Shown here piece after piece: positions 48,286-58,639 of a stretch of DNA of 64,000 bases; position 1 is the stretch's first letter, and each line of letters opens with the position of its first letter. Origin of the DNA: Bombus terrestris (Eukaryota; Arthropoda; Insecta; Hymenoptera; Apidae); assembly GCF_910591885.1 (NCBI RefSeq), contig NC_063275.1, positions 9,350,501 to 9,414,500 of the forward strand, given 5' to 3'. A model generated the notes under the pieces. It had not been told where the DNA came from and searched no databases. It saw only the letters and a list, made by a program, of their open reading frames with translations. The translations under genes were made by a program, and so were the position numbers.

Positions 48286-48890
48286 ATGGGACGTAAAACA
48301 AAAAATATCTCTTTTGATATTCGTCAACTAGTAATTTACATAGAAAGACACAATGTTGGAAAGCATATTATCTCAATTCCAAATAAAGGACGTCCAAAGT
48401 TACTTGATACACGAGATAGAGAAAAATTGTTTGTAAAGTAAAAAAGGATCCTGAATTAAGTGCTACTAAATTGACCAACGAATTATTTGAAGGATTTGGG
48501 AAAAATGTGTATTCGGACGCAATGGTTGTACTGAAAAATCATGGATACAATGGCAGAATAGCTCGATAAAATCCGTATATAAACGAGAAGAATAGAAGGA
48601 AGAGATTGATTTACGTTAAAGAATTTGTTTTGGATGATCAAACATAATGGAGCAATGTAATATTCGCAAATGAAAGCAAACTTAATGTTTTCGGATCAAA
48701 CGGGCGTAAAATGGTTTGACGTAAACGAAATAGGAAAATATAAATAAAAAATTTGAAATCGACAATAAAACATGGTTATGGAACTGTAATGATTATGGGA
48801 TTATGTTTCAATGGTAGGTGTAAATGAATTAATTCTCATCGATGACATTCTAAAAGAATACAAATATTTTAATATTTTAAAACAGAATTT
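48286..48890 (+). pseudogene. Tc1-like transposase remnant
   Basis: From the ATG at 48286 the sequence reads MGRKTKNISFDIRQLVIYIE, then NKGRPKLLDTRDREKL, KDPELSATKLTNELFEGFGK, NGRIAR, the core stretch NVIFANESKLNVFGSNGRK and KHGYGTVMIMGLCFNG, matching a Tc1-family transposase in order: helix-turn-helix, GRPR-like linker and start of the catalytic core. In the motif usually written FTDESKF the catalytic Asp is Asn here. About 25 residues are missing after HNVGK, and stops and frameshifts occur (for example where WRK is expected). The second half of the DDE domain is lost. Confidence 0.82.
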
Positions 48891-49208
48891 ATGGGACCAA
48901 TAAAATCGTATTATTCGAAAAATACCTATATATGTATTGCATAATAGTGGAATTAAAACAATTTAACAGGAAAACAGAATTGTAATACACAGCAATATAT
49001 AACAAAATTATTTCTAATATGCCAAAACGATTACACGAAGTTATTTCAACAAAATGATTTTCCAACAAAGTATTAATATTCATTATAATATCTTTTTAAT
49101 AAGCATATTTCATACGAAATTAATGTAATTTGTTACGTGAATATTTTTGCGACATAAAATTTACACGTTATTTCATCTATGCATTATTATTTAAAAACCT
49201 ATGTGTAT

Positions 49209-49745
49209 TGTAGTATCAGGGAAATTTAGGTATAAATTTTTCCTGATACTATTTATAATTTGTAATTTATTTACAATAAATTAGTTATACAGATATTAAT
49301 TAGACAGAAAACGATGATTGTTTAATTTAGAACTAAATGTAACTATCTTACTCCAATTCGACCACTCACGCAACTGAACAACGCTAACAACTCAATCTCT
49401 CAGCTACGCTAGTAACTCACGCAACTCCATAACGCTAACAACTCTACTCTCAACAACGCTAACAACTCTATTCTTCGACTCCTCGATTAACTCTGACCTC
49501 TCGACTCACTCTCACTTCTCGATCAACCGTTCAACGCTTCTCGATCAACAACTCTTTAAATTCAAATCGTCCCCCTCCATTAGCGTTATTTTTTCCTCTC
49601 TCTCTAATCCCATCCTGTTAACGCTCCGCAAGAACTAGGTGACTTTAGTCACATAGGCTTTTTTCCCTATATAAACTAACAACCGAAGGACAGACGACAT
49701 TGTTTTGATCGATTTCTAATCAGGCTTCTTCCTCACGATACTACA
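49209..49745 (+). mobile_element. solo LTR with GTAT target duplication, nested in the Tc1-like element
   Basis: A 537-bp sequence with ends TGTAGTATC and GATACTACA, exact 9-bp inverted repeats, flanked by GTAT (49205-49208 and 49746-49749). The first 42 bases form a hairpin (AGTATCAGG at 49212 against CCTGATACT ending 49250). The middle has CTAACAACTC-type short repeats starting at 49380, 49431 and 49455. A TATA box (CTATATAAAC, about 49667) lies in the last 100 bp. A 4-bp duplication fits the 17.6/gypsy-like branch of Gypsy elements. Confidence 0.85.
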
Positions 49746-49839
49746 GTATTAAATATTATCTTCTTAATATTATTGTAAATAAATATAAGAGCGATAATAT
49801 TTCGTACATTATAGTGTCCGAATATTGTACGATTCACTG

Positions 49840-50582
49840 CATGTACATTCTGATAATTTGCTGGTCAAGTCTCATAATAATAACAATAAAATTTTAAAAT
49901 GTACCGTATAATACGCATAATATTTGTACCGGCATTCGACAGTAAACTTTCCAACGGTTTCTGTCCCGTAGTCCGCTACACGAAGATCCTATCCTTCGGA
50001 TAAGATGATTGCCAGATGTCGAAACATCTTCACAGCATATTTTTCTAATTAGCCTACCCGCTATAAAACTTAGGATTTCTTTAGCCAAGGTCCTTCAAAC
50101 GAACAAATAGTCTTTGTTCTAGCATTCGTTCACGAACCTAGAGATTAACCGACAGCAATGCCCATTTCCCTCACCTTCCGAACCAAGGTTTTCCTTTGAA
50201 TGCGATGACCTGGTATTCTTAGACACAACCCACCATAGCTTTCCTCTCTAGCACCATCGTGACGGAAAGTCAGTCGGTAGTCGGTAGTCGGTAGTTGGTA
50301 GTTGGTAGTTGATAGTTGGTAGTTAGCAGATGGACACCACGCACTAGAGTTCCTCGACGCATCTTGGCAATCATCATCCGAATTCGTTCCGGGCACTCTG
50401 CTGAATTGTTATGGTAAGTATCGTCTAGAAGTCTAACTTGTAACCGCGAACCGCTAATTGTAATCGCAAGCTCTCCGCAAAGTCTACATCGAGATTATTT
50501 GTTAATAATTATATTATTAACTACACTCTAGTTTTCTTCAGTACCTATCACGGACTGTTCACCTCAAATTGATGGCACCAAT
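49840..50582. other. non-coding DNA upstream of the Gypsy remnant, possible LTR remains
   Basis: More mixed composition than the AT background. A minus-strand frame of 83 codons at 50396-50145 owes its repetitive NYQLPTT pattern to the tandem repeat at 50272-50335 and is not a gene. Since a same-strand Gypsy gag fragment follows, part of 50400-50580 may be its LTR or leader, but no LTR end or primer-binding site is clear. Confidence 0.35.
50272..50335. repeat. 7-bp tandem repeat (GGTAGTY)n
   Basis: About nine head-to-tail copies of a heptamer GGTAGTC that shifts to GGTAGTT along the array, with one GATAGTT variant. A simple microsatellite. Confidence 0.9.
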
Positions 50583-51251
50583 GTGATATACAATGAAAGA
50601 GGTGATCGTGATAATGCTACCGAAACTTCAATCACCGCGAATCTAAGAGTATTCGGAGAGGGTAGTACCGAGGGAGCCGAAAGCATGACGACCATGTACG
50701 ACAGCATGAGAAAGCGAAAGCTGAAAGCTCAACTCCGCCGTAATCTAGAAAATCTTGCCATCCCCTCGACTGCAGATGACGTCATCGTCAGGAATAACCA
50801 ATTACCGAGTCATATGCAGCATGTCTTGGCCGCCATGCAGGACAAGAATGCCGAAAAGCGAACTCCGATCGCCGATAGTATACACAAGATCTCCCCGAAC
50901 CCAAGACGGATTTTCGCGAACAGCACAGACCAAGTAACTGATCCATCTGCACAAAACGCCAACGTGTTGAACGAACAGATGGCCCAAATACAAGCGCAAA
51001 TAAGTGCCCTGAGTCTCGGTAAGACTGGCCGTGGGCGAAGACGAAACAGGAGTCATCGTAAATCGACTTTTAGAAACCAACTAAAGCAGCGCGGAGTTTG
51101 TTACTACCACGCAACATTTCAAGAACACGCGAAGAAGTGTCGTTTCCCGTGCACCTGGAAAATGGAACTAACCGCCCGTAAAGGCGACAAGTGTGACAGC
51201 AACCATACGCAAATCCACGACGTTCCACACTACCTGATAATGTACCCTTAG
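50583..51251 (+). pseudogene. Gypsy gag remnant (C-terminal part)
   Basis: An open frame of 222 residues whose second half matches insect Gypsy Gag: a heptad-like NEQMAQIQAQISALSL region, an Arg-rich linker (GRGRRRNRSHRK) and then GVCYYHATFQEHAKKC followed by PCTW, the Cys/His motif at the Gag end. The N-terminal capsid part is mostly absent, and the frame ends in sequence after the Cys/His motif that no longer looks like protease. Read with the pol pieces downstream it belongs to one Gypsy copy. Confidence 0.75.
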
Positions 51252-51559
51252 ATTTTGACCTGACCTTTGCACCTGGCCTAACACTAAATTCTCCCTACTA
51301 CGTAGGGCACTGAGGATTCTCTCCTTCATCCTCAACTCCTACAAACTCAACATACAAAAGCTGCGAGCATTCGACCACGAGACTAATCTTGAATACAGTC
51401 TTGGCCTTGATTTGAACAACTATTTTAATACTTCGTAACTTCGCTACTTCATTGTGACATTATACTTAATCACTTTTGTGAATGAAAGTATATAAAAATA
51501 TAAAAGAACAGTCAAATTACGCCATTGCTCAGCTCTTCCTTTTTTATCACGAATTTGAC

Positions 51560-52010
51560 ACATGCGACGACGGCCTAGTATCCAGCCACATATTCGTAAT
51601 GGACAGGTACTCAGGTCCACCATCGGCATAGATTTCCTGAGCTACTATATATTGCTTAATACATGGATTGAAACAAAGGACTCCTCAACGCGACAACCCA
51701 ATTGTCATCAATGGCATACGCTACCACGGCCGACGAAGTATCAATAAAAAACATAATCGGCGAAACAGTTTACCATCAACTTCTGGCGGAATTTTCAGAC
51801 CTAACTCGTCCACTGGTTTTCAGTCAAGAGGAAACTCGACACGGTGTGGTACATCACACCGAAACAGCAAACCCCACCGCTTCGCACTTGATCGACTTCA
51901 ACAGGTTAAGGCGGAGTTTGAAATGATGATCGACCAAGGCATGCTGCGAAAAGCCCATCGGCATCACCCCTGCACGTCGTTCTGAAGAAGGACGGATACC
52001 TGCGACCATG
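51560..52010 (+). pseudogene. Gypsy pol remnant: protease end and reverse transcriptase start
   Basis: The pieces are spread over two or three frames. TIGIDFLSYYILL (about 51620) is the end of the protease region, normally GADFLxxYxLLVD. Next come YHQLLAEFSDLTRP, HGVVHH, RPHRFALDRLQQVKAEFEMM and IDQGM, the entry to the reverse transcriptase, where RP+RL.P++...K.EF..M...G. is characteristic. It ends in LKKDGYLRPC at 52005, exactly where a jockey tail begins. Frameshifted and truncated. Confidence 0.8.
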
Positions 52011-52141
52011 TTTTTTTTTATATTTATTTCTTCAAATTCACAATTTGTCCAATTCGGACATTTGGTAAAATTTTTTAACAGTTATATTAACATGTTAGTG
52101 GCTACCCCCAGCGGGGTACCATCCTCGCGTTTGCTAGGTTA

Positions 52142-53033
52142 CCAGGTATGTAAATATGAAACTGGAATTTTTGTATAGAAAATACACGTTTATTGTATGA
52201 AAATGATTAAAAATATTTTATTTGAAGTATTGCCCATCGCTAGCTATACATTTTTCCCACCTGTCTGGCAATTGGTGGATGCCACGCCATAAAAACTGTC
52301 GCTCTTTTGAGGCAAACCAGTCATCGAGCCATTTTCGTACATTTTCGTAAGAAGTGAAGTGCTGGTCAGAAAGTGCGTGTCCCATCCATGCAAATAAATA
52401 GTAATCGGACGGAGCCAAGTCTGGTGAGTAAGCCGCGTGCGAAAGTATTTCCCAACTGAACGCTTCGATCGTTTCCTTGATCGGTTTTGCTGTATGTGAT
52501 GGTGCATTATCATGAAGCAAAATTACTTTGTGTTGCCTTTTTTGATATTCTGGTCGTTTTTCACGCAAAGCTTGATTCAAGTCGATCATTTGTTGTCGGT
52601 AGCGCTCAGTATTAACGGTTTCGCCAGGTTTTAACAGCTCATAATAGATCACACTCTTTTGATCCACGTTCTTCGTTCCTCACGTCAAAATTGTCACTTC
52701 TGAATTTTTTAAACCACTCAATGCACTGTGATTTACCAAGAGCATTCTCACCGTAAGCTTCGACAAGCATTCGATGCGATTCTGCAGCAGCTTTCTTTAA
52801 ATGGTAACAGAAAATCAATGCTGTCCGCAAATCGTAGTTTCTAGGCACAAAATTCGACATATTCAACGCTATTACAAACTATTCTGTTGTATGAAACTTG
52901 TATTGTTCTGAGTCGAAAATGTTTGTGAGATGTCAACAAAGACTTTTGGCATCAATGACGCAGTTAAGTGATAATTATATTATCAGCTACGGCCATCTAT
53001 AGGCAAATTCCGGTTTCAATTTTACAGACCTGA
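52142..53033 (-). mobile_element. Mos1-like mariner, internally deleted copy 2
   Basis: An 892-bp copy flanked by TA (52140-52141 and 53034-53035) with ends CCAGGTATGTAAATATG and, on the other strand, TCAGGTCTGTAAAATTG. It has the same deletion of the transposase centre as the copy at 59790. The host jockey sequence continues on both sides. Confidence 0.92.
52218..52866 (-). pseudogene. mariner transposase, two frames joined at an internal deletion
   Basis: The N-terminal frame runs 52866-52639 (MNMSNFVPRNYDLRTALIF, KKAAAESHRMLVEAYGEN) and the C-terminal frame 52667-52218 (149 residues: YYELLKPGETVNTERY, RPEYQKRQHKVILLHDNAPS, YSPDLAPSDYYLFAWMGH, ending SDGQYFK). HDN to PSDY has 34 residues between the aspartates, the mariner DD34D spacing. 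About 150 residues between NEERG and DQK are missing, including the first catalytic Asp, and the two parts are in different frames. Subfamily mauritiana by the HLKK-AAESHRML and GETVNT-RY signatures. Confidence 0.92.
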
Positions 53034-53035
53034 TA

Positions 53036-53545
53036 TATCCTTTGTGAGGTCTGCTGGGTACTTCCTTTTTAGCCTTCTGTCCATGTTTAAGGTGTTGAAC
53101 GTTACCGTAACTAGCCGGTTTGGGTGTGTTGCTATTCTTGATTTGCATTTCTCGGAGTATCTGCTAATTTCTTCCTTGACCGTTAGGATTCCCAGGTCCC
53201 TCCGTATATCCACATTTCTAACTTACTATGGTGCGTTTTCTATCGTTTTAAGAATTTTAGCTTGCATTGTCTCTATTTTGTTTATATAGCTCATTGCTGC
53301 TGTCCCTCATAGTGATATTCCGTATCTCCAGATTGGTTTTATGATCGTTTTATATATTTTTAATTTATTTTCTGTGCTTAATTTGGATTTCTGACTTGTT
53401 AGCCAATGCATTTGTCTCCTTGTTGTCTGTATTTTGTCTATTATTCATTTATTTAGTATGCTGTTTCCATGTGAGTTGTGTATCTACGTGGAGTCCTAGG
53501 TATTTGACTTGCTTTGTTTGTGTTATATGTGTTATATTACCTTGA
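53036..53545 (-). pseudogene. jockey-type ORF2 C-terminal remnant
   Basis: Read on the minus strand from about 53530: LGLHVDTQLTWK, then NKLKIYKTIIKPIWRYGISL, GTAAMSYINKIETMQAKILK, TIENAP and DIRRDLGILTVKEEISRYSE, ending RRLKRKYPADL. This order (YLGVxLDxxLTW, KPIWxYGIxLWG, QxKxLRxI.NAPWYV, DLxIPxVxEEI, PxDL) is the end of jockey-clade ORF2 after the reverse transcriptase. Stops interrupt it, including one at the WYV position. The catalytic YxDD region is not present. Confidence 0.85.
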
Positions 53546-54310
53546 AGAAAATTACTCGAAATGACCAGATCCAACTTCAATAGAAGCGCGAATGCACCGC
53601 GTCATAGACTGTCGAGTTTGTTCGAATAATTTGCACGGATTTATCGGCATCTTTGTTCATCACTATGAACATACATCACATCATTATGAACAAGAGATTT
53701 TAAATGATTCCATTAACTAATAATCGATTGGATTATGGAAATAAGACCAACACGACCTTATCCATTTGTTAAAAAAATCGTTGATCTAAAGTAATGTTTA
53801 GCATCATAAAATAAGTTGTAACTCGAAAAAAAGGTCTTTTATTTATTTATTTTTTATTTTATTTATTAAGAATTTTTATTTATTTATTAACTGTGTCCTT
53901 CGACCGTTATTTTAATCAATATCTGGCATTCGTTCTACATATATGTAAGACTATACGTTCTCTGAGAGGTCCGCAATTAACTTTTACCGACCGCCTTTTT
54001 TCGGAATAAACGGTACAATAGGATAAGAGACTCTTAGTCGATGTCGAAAATAAAATTAATAAGGTGGACCTTGTTAAGGAACGTTCTTACCTACTGTACC
54101 TTAAACTGCTTCGAAAATATTGAACCACTTTATCGGTGCTCTTTACTCTACCTGTCGATACGAACCAATAGCTATTTAATTCCCGACAAAACACTTTAAA
54201 CGGGTTTTTATCAGCTACTTTAAAAGAGATATCGTATGTCACGCCTTTCCTTTCTGTTCGCAAAGTTCGAACTACGATGTAAATTTACCGAAGACTTTAA
54301 ACGTTAAAGT
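53546..54310. other. non-coding DNA
   Basis: No gene recognised. A short direct and inverted repetition of ATGAACATACATCAC/ATTATGAAC occurs at about 53660-53700. The part near 53555-53640 is more mixed and may be another transposon remnant. Confidence 0.4.
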
Positions 54311-54312
54311 TA

Positions 54313-55450
54313 TTAGCTGACCGGAAAGTTCGTGCCAATTTACGCTAGGTGTCATTGAAACAGATCTGAATGTATTAGAATGATTGAAAACAAATGACAT
54401 GTGTACATATTCTAAAAAGTGATATTTCAGGCATCTTTTGAAACAAATTTCGTTAGGATACATTAATTTCTGTTAGTTTTATACCTTCTTAAATATAAAA
54501 GGAAACAATGTACACTATAAGTATTTGATGCTTTTCCTTTACCGGAAAAGCAAAAATGCCACGCATGTGGCAAACAAAATGTGCGCTGTTTGGTAACGGT
54601 ATTATAAACGAAAGAACTGTGCGGAAGTGGTTTGCTAAGTTTGAAGCTGGTGATACCAGCCTTGAAGATCAAGAATGCCCTGGTAGGCTCTCCCCCACTG
54701 ATGAAAATCAAATCAAAACACCGATTCAGAATAACCCACGCTACACGACACATGAATTAGTAGAAATGTTAAAAATATCAAAATCCTCCATCCACGGGCA
54801 TTTTGTGAAACTTGGCTATATAAACCGTTTTGACGTCTGGCTTCACACGATTTAATGGAAAAAAAATCTGATAAATCGCAATTCCATTTGCGATTCATTC
54901 TATAAACGCAACGAAGAGACACCATTTTTGAAGCAAGTGGTGACGGCGGATAAAAAATGGATTATTTATAACAATGTTGAGCGGAAAAGATCTTGCGAAA
55001 GTGGAATGAATTACCTTTAGCCACTCCAAAAGCTGATCTTCATCCGAAGAAAGCCATGCTCGGTGTCTGTTGGAACTGGAAAAGAATGCTATATCATAAG
55101 CTTCTACCAAACAACCAGGAGATAAATTCGAACAAGTATTGCTCGCAATTAGCCGAATTAAAGACAGCAATTGAACAAAAATGTCCAGAACTAGCTAATC
55201 GGAAGTGCGTCATGTTTCATAAGGACAATGCGCGGCGTCATGTATCTTTGATTACTCGACAAAAAGCGTTGAAGCTTGGTTGGCATGTGCTATCCCACCC
55301 ACCGTATTCACCAGACGTTGCACCCTCAGATTTTCACCTATTTAGGTCATTACAAAATTCTCTTAATGGCGAAAACTTTAACTCTTTGGTCGACATAGAA
55401 AATCACATTGAAAAGTTTTTCGCCGAAAACCCTGCAAGGATGGAATTGTA
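54313..55450 (+). mobile_element. mariner, cecropia/mellifera-like, 3' end lost
   Basis: Begins after TA with TTAGCTGACCGGAAAGTTCG, a mariner terminal repeat of the class whose common form is TTAGGT.G.CC.ATAAGTT. The transposase remnant runs from about 54520 to 55450, where the match stops abruptly after NPARMEL. The last 35 or so residues and the 3' terminal repeat are missing. It is a different lineage from the Mos1-like copies. Confidence 0.82.
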
Positions 55451-55451
55451 G
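54520..55451 (+). pseudogene. mariner transposase, frameshifted and 3'-truncated
   Basis: The N-terminal region reads NERTVRKWFAKFEAGDTSLE, RLSPTDENQIKT and TTHELVEMLKISKSS, the paired helix-turn-helix part. After a stop near 54853 come PFLKQVVTADKKWIIYNNVE, holding the first catalytic Asp (in place of GDEKW), then LHPKKAMLGVCWNWKRMLY, LPNNQEINSNKYCSQL, MFHKDNARRHVSL and HPPYSPDVAPSDFHLF. The last two supply Asp 2 and Asp 3 with DD34D spacing, so all three aspartates survive, but stops and frameshifts inactivate the gene. Gene length would normally be about 345 residues. Confidence 0.87.
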
Positions 55452-55499
55452 CGGCACTCGATAACAAATACCGCTACTCGACACTAACTGAGCAATGGA

Positions 55500-55906
55500 C
55501 ACGGTAGCGAAGTGAACACCCCTCCCCACCCCTGCCAGTCCATCTTCTCCCATCCCCTCCCTAATAGGCTAGCGAACTGTCCTGTTTTTGCGTCCAGGCT
55601 GACAGGACATAAATTAAAATATCGTACATAAGCACAGCGCAACAGCGGCTTAAATTTAAGTTACAATAATAATCTTAAAAAAAAAAATGTAATAATGCAT
55701 GGCTACGTCGTACCGTCGCGTATCGATACTTTTGCCTGTACCACCCTACAATTAGAGTTCAGCGTTTATTCTGGAAAAAAAACATGTAAAAAAATATGTA
55801 AAAAACCTGGAATTAATAAACAAAGATTAAAAAGAAAAAAAAACATGGTAGCGAAGTGGTTAGAGCTCTAGGTTTCGAGCGTTCGGGTTCGATTCCCGGC
55901 GCCCGT
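55500..55906 (+). pseudogene. tRNA-like sequence split by a retroposon
   Basis: The left part is 55500-55514 (CACGGTAGCGAAGTG) and the right part resumes at 55859. Joined across the insertion they give an A box-like TAGCGAAGTGG and a perfect B box GGTTCGATTCC in a CGGGTTCGATTCCCG stem-loop, and the ends CACGG and CCGTG can pair. The joined length is about 63 bases, short of a normal tRNA, with a reduced anticodon and variable region. It is more likely a degenerate tRNA or a tRNA-derived SINE head than a working tRNA gene. No CCA-type 3' end matters here, as eukaryotic genes lack it. Confidence 0.5.
55515..55846 (+). mobile_element. short retroposon, longer copy
   Basis: A 332-bp insertion with a 3' A-rich tail (about 55822-55843) flanked by the 12-bp duplication GGTAGCGAAGTG (55503-55514 and 55847-55858). 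The 3' two-thirds matches the minus-strand insertion at 31751-31949 (CTGTCCTGTTTTTGCGTCCA, CGTACCGTCGCGTATCGATA, CTTTTGCCTG). The copy differs in its 5' extent and holds an extra stretch at about 55612-55676. The class is LINE 3' end or SINE. Confidence 0.82.
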
Positions 55907-56074
55907 GATCCTATTTTTCTTCCACGCATCAAAATAGAAGAATAATTAGCAGTACCCCAGCAGCGACATTTACAGCCGGCAACTACTACTATCACGGACA
56001 ACATATACCATCTCTACGGAATATTCGAATTACGTGAAAGATGGAGAAAGGTGTGAAACAGAATGGCATCTACA
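55907..56074. other. mixed-composition sequence after the tRNA-like element
   Basis: About 170 bp of non-AT-biased sequence following the B box region; it could be the body of a tRNA-derived SINE. No A-tail follows directly. Confidence 0.3.
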
Positions 56075-56325
56075 TGTCGGGTTCACATTATGATTAGGAT
56101 TAGGAGCGTGTAACGAATCTTCATTTGGATTAGACATTGCTGTTATGCAATAGAGAAGATATTTACTTGTACAAATATGATTATTACTACAAGTGTGGAT
56201 ATTACAAAATTGACAAGTAACCGCGCTGATTAGTCACTAATGACAATGGTCAACGGGATAACAAATGTACTTTCTTCCAAAGTCTAAGTCGGACTCGACT
56301 TATTTGTCTACAGTATGAGAATACT
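56075..56325 (+). mobile_element. LTR of the TATA-targeted family, copy D (truncated)
   Basis: Starts TGTCGGGTTCACATTATG like copy A, and matches it through GGTCAACGGGATAACAAA and the CTTCCAAAGTC block, then diverges at about 56320. The left flank is TACA, not TATA, and the right end is missing, so this copy may have arrived or been rearranged differently. Confidence 0.75.
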
Positions 56326-57679
56326 CAATGAGTATAATAGCAATTAACAAAATAACGATTAACGAAAGGATCGATTTATGGAAACTTTAGAGATAGTCCA
56401 TTGTAAGAAATAGAAATAGCAACTGAAAAATAAATTATATTTTTGTCCAAAAATTTTTATTCCTAGTTAATATTAATGTTTGTGAAATAGTTCAAAGAGT
56501 AAATGATCATATGAAAACGAAGTTGTTATAGATTATTCGAAAAACTGAATTATCTTATTTTAGATAAGGTTCCACTACATATGATTTATTTTATCAAGAC
56601 ATTACTTGTGTACTATTTTTAGTAAATACTGAACTCCTCGTTGAAAACAGGCGATAATCTTGTCATTAATTTAAAATACAATAGTAAGTAACGATATTTG
56701 TACGATTGGATCCAAGAAAGCATAATCGTGTCATCATTGCGTGAATAGAACATATGGTAAAATTCGATTATAAATAACATTTCAAAACGCATATATATTA
56801 GCGTTTTCATAATAAACTATATATCTTTTCTTAGATTCTATTTTGTTATACGTATTTATACATTAAAATATTTAGATATTTTTCTTGCCTATTTCTTTTA
56901 TTATCTTACCTATTTTATATTATCAAGATCTATACTACTAATAAATAAATTTCTATTTCACAAAGAATTAGAAAATCCTTTTTTTTACACATTTATTAAA
57001 CTCTATAACATGTGAAATGGGAGTATCTATGCTGCAATCTAATACCCCTGCTGCAAAATTTTAAAAAAGTTATTTATATATTTATATATATTTTTCGATG
57101 TTTTTAATTTTTTGCTTATGGGTTAATGTGTATTTAATATATAAAATTCATGAAACACAAGTTAAAAAAATTAAGTATATATAAAGTATATATAAAGTAT
57201 ATATAAAGTATATATATTAAGTATATATAAGTATTAAGTATATATAATATTAAATTTATTATAAATTTATTATTCTATTAAAAGAAATAAAAAGAAACCA
57301 AAACGAAACAGTAATTCCTCCAGAAATTCCTACTGCAAAAAAAGAGGTATAATATTTACACTAGTAGTCCAACCTGCTATATTTCATAATACACATAAAC
57401 ACTTTATTCTATCATACTTGCCCCTTTGCGGAATTTAGTTCCATTACCTTATTTAAAATTAACGTCCCGTCTCATAGCTGCATTTCATTATGTGTGGTGA
57501 ATGCATAAAGACGAGAGGAAACCTTGAAGTGAGAATAATTGAGCTAGAAAGGCAGTTAAATAAGTTAGAATATAGAATTACTATAAAATACACAGTACAC
57601 GTAGTACTAAAGACCTATCGAATGCTTTCTGCAATAATACCTACAAATTTATTATTATAAAAATGCTATTGTACATATA
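56326..57679. other. AT-rich non-coding DNA with a minisatellite
   Basis: No gene recognised. The tandem repeat at 57171-57250 is listed separately. Confidence 0.5.
57171..57250. repeat. tandem repeat AAGTATATAT
   Basis: About six imperfect copies of AAGTATATATA with spacing 10-13 bp. A slippage-prone simple repeat. Confidence 0.85.
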
Positions 57680-57681
57680 TA

Positions 57682-57857
57682 CACTCCCACTTAAAAGTCT
57701 TAGGATAATTATTGTTTTTGCTTTAAAGCTGGGAAAAGTAGGTATAGTTAAAGAATGTAGTCGTTTAACTCGATATTACATCAGATACTGAATAATCCAC
57801 CTTATGTACTGAAGTTTTATTTGAAGAAAGGTATCTTAAGACTTTTGAACAGTAGTG
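57682..57857. mobile_element. Tc1/mariner-type MITE of 176 bp
   Basis: Flanked by TA (57680-57681, 57858-57859). The left end is CACTCCCACTTAAAAGTCTT and the right, on the other strand, CACTACTGTTCAAAAGTCTT; both continue AGGATA or AAGATAC. Too short to code. The ends resemble the lone terminus near 14955 and suggest a Tc1-related parent. Confidence 0.75.
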
Positions 57858-57859
57858 TA

Positions 57860-58635
57860 TGTATATTTTTATCACATGAAAGCTTGCCAGAAGATATGAT
57901 TCTTTGATGGTTTCTTTCTTTTTAGTTTCTTAGTTTATCGAAATCAAACAAACAAAACAAATAAAAAAAACAAATAAAAATGATCGTTGAAACATTTTTG
58001 TAATTACGTATGAACATATGTATGTAAGATAGAATGATATGTAATACCAAATGTTCTTCTTACTGGTATTTTAATATTATACACAAACTATAAAAACTAT
58101 AATAATAACTTCAATAACATTTTTAAATGAAATCAAAAGATTTAGTTTCGTTAGAATAATTAATTACGGAATGCTTGTAAATCATAACTAGATAATCGAA
58201 TTCAGTTGATACGTTTGTCATTCTTATTTCTAAGTTTCTAATCTGCCGTGCTTGAGTAACGAAACGACGAATTCATATTTCCAACTACTCGCCAGAGTTA
58301 TTCTTAATATCCGTTATTACATGAATAATAATTTATTCATGGAAAATAAAGAAATTCGATAAAATGTAAAAATCAAGTGAAAAGATTAATCTATTCAATC
58401 TATTGCAATGATTAATCACAGAAAAAGAATTTACATTATTTTTTTAACAGTTCCATTTTCTCTCATGCCTCCATCCATCTAAAGAGATTTTTACAACTAG
58501 GAATCCTATCACAAAATACCAGTGTTCCACGCAATGAGCGCATTAAATTCACATTAATCACTCGTTCTGGAGCTATACAATAACTCACCAAAGTATTTTT
58601 ATACTTATAAAAACCTTTTCTGAATATATATTTTA
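57860..58635. other. AT-rich non-coding DNA
   Basis: No gene or repeat recognised. Confidence 0.5.
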
Positions 58636-58639
58636 TATA

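Larger units (their letters stand above)
47913..49839 (+). mobile_element. Tc1-like transposon, decayed and interrupted
   Basis: The ends are inverted repeats of about 50 bp: the left reads CAGTGATTCGCATTAATATT and the right, on the other strand, CAGTGAATCGTACAATATT, both followed by CGGACACTAT and a shared CGAAATATTATCGC. TA precedes the left end (47911-47912); the right flank reads CATGTA, so its TA is displaced. A Tc1-type transposase remnant starts at 48286. A solo LTR of 537 bp sits at 49209-49745; without it the element is about 1.39 kb, a normal Tc1-like size. Confidence 0.85.
52011..53545 (-). mobile_element. jockey-type LINE, 5'-truncated, with mariner inserted
   Basis: A minus-strand LINE whose A-tail appears as T9 at 52011-52019, followed by its 3' untranslated part (CCCCCAGCGGGGTACC near 52105). 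A mariner sits at 52142-53033, after which the LINE continues with coding sequence up to about 53545. The 5' end is truncated. It inserted into the Gypsy remnant at 52010, in opposite orientation. Confidence 0.78.

Noticed and set aside
50145..50396. 83-codon minus-strand frame with NYQLPTT repeats
   Set aside because: The repeated peptide is produced by the 7-bp tandem repeat at 50272-50335.
55813..56004. 63-codon minus-strand frame across the tRNA-like region
   Set aside because: It runs antisense through the retroposon tail and tRNA-like sequence and has no protein features.
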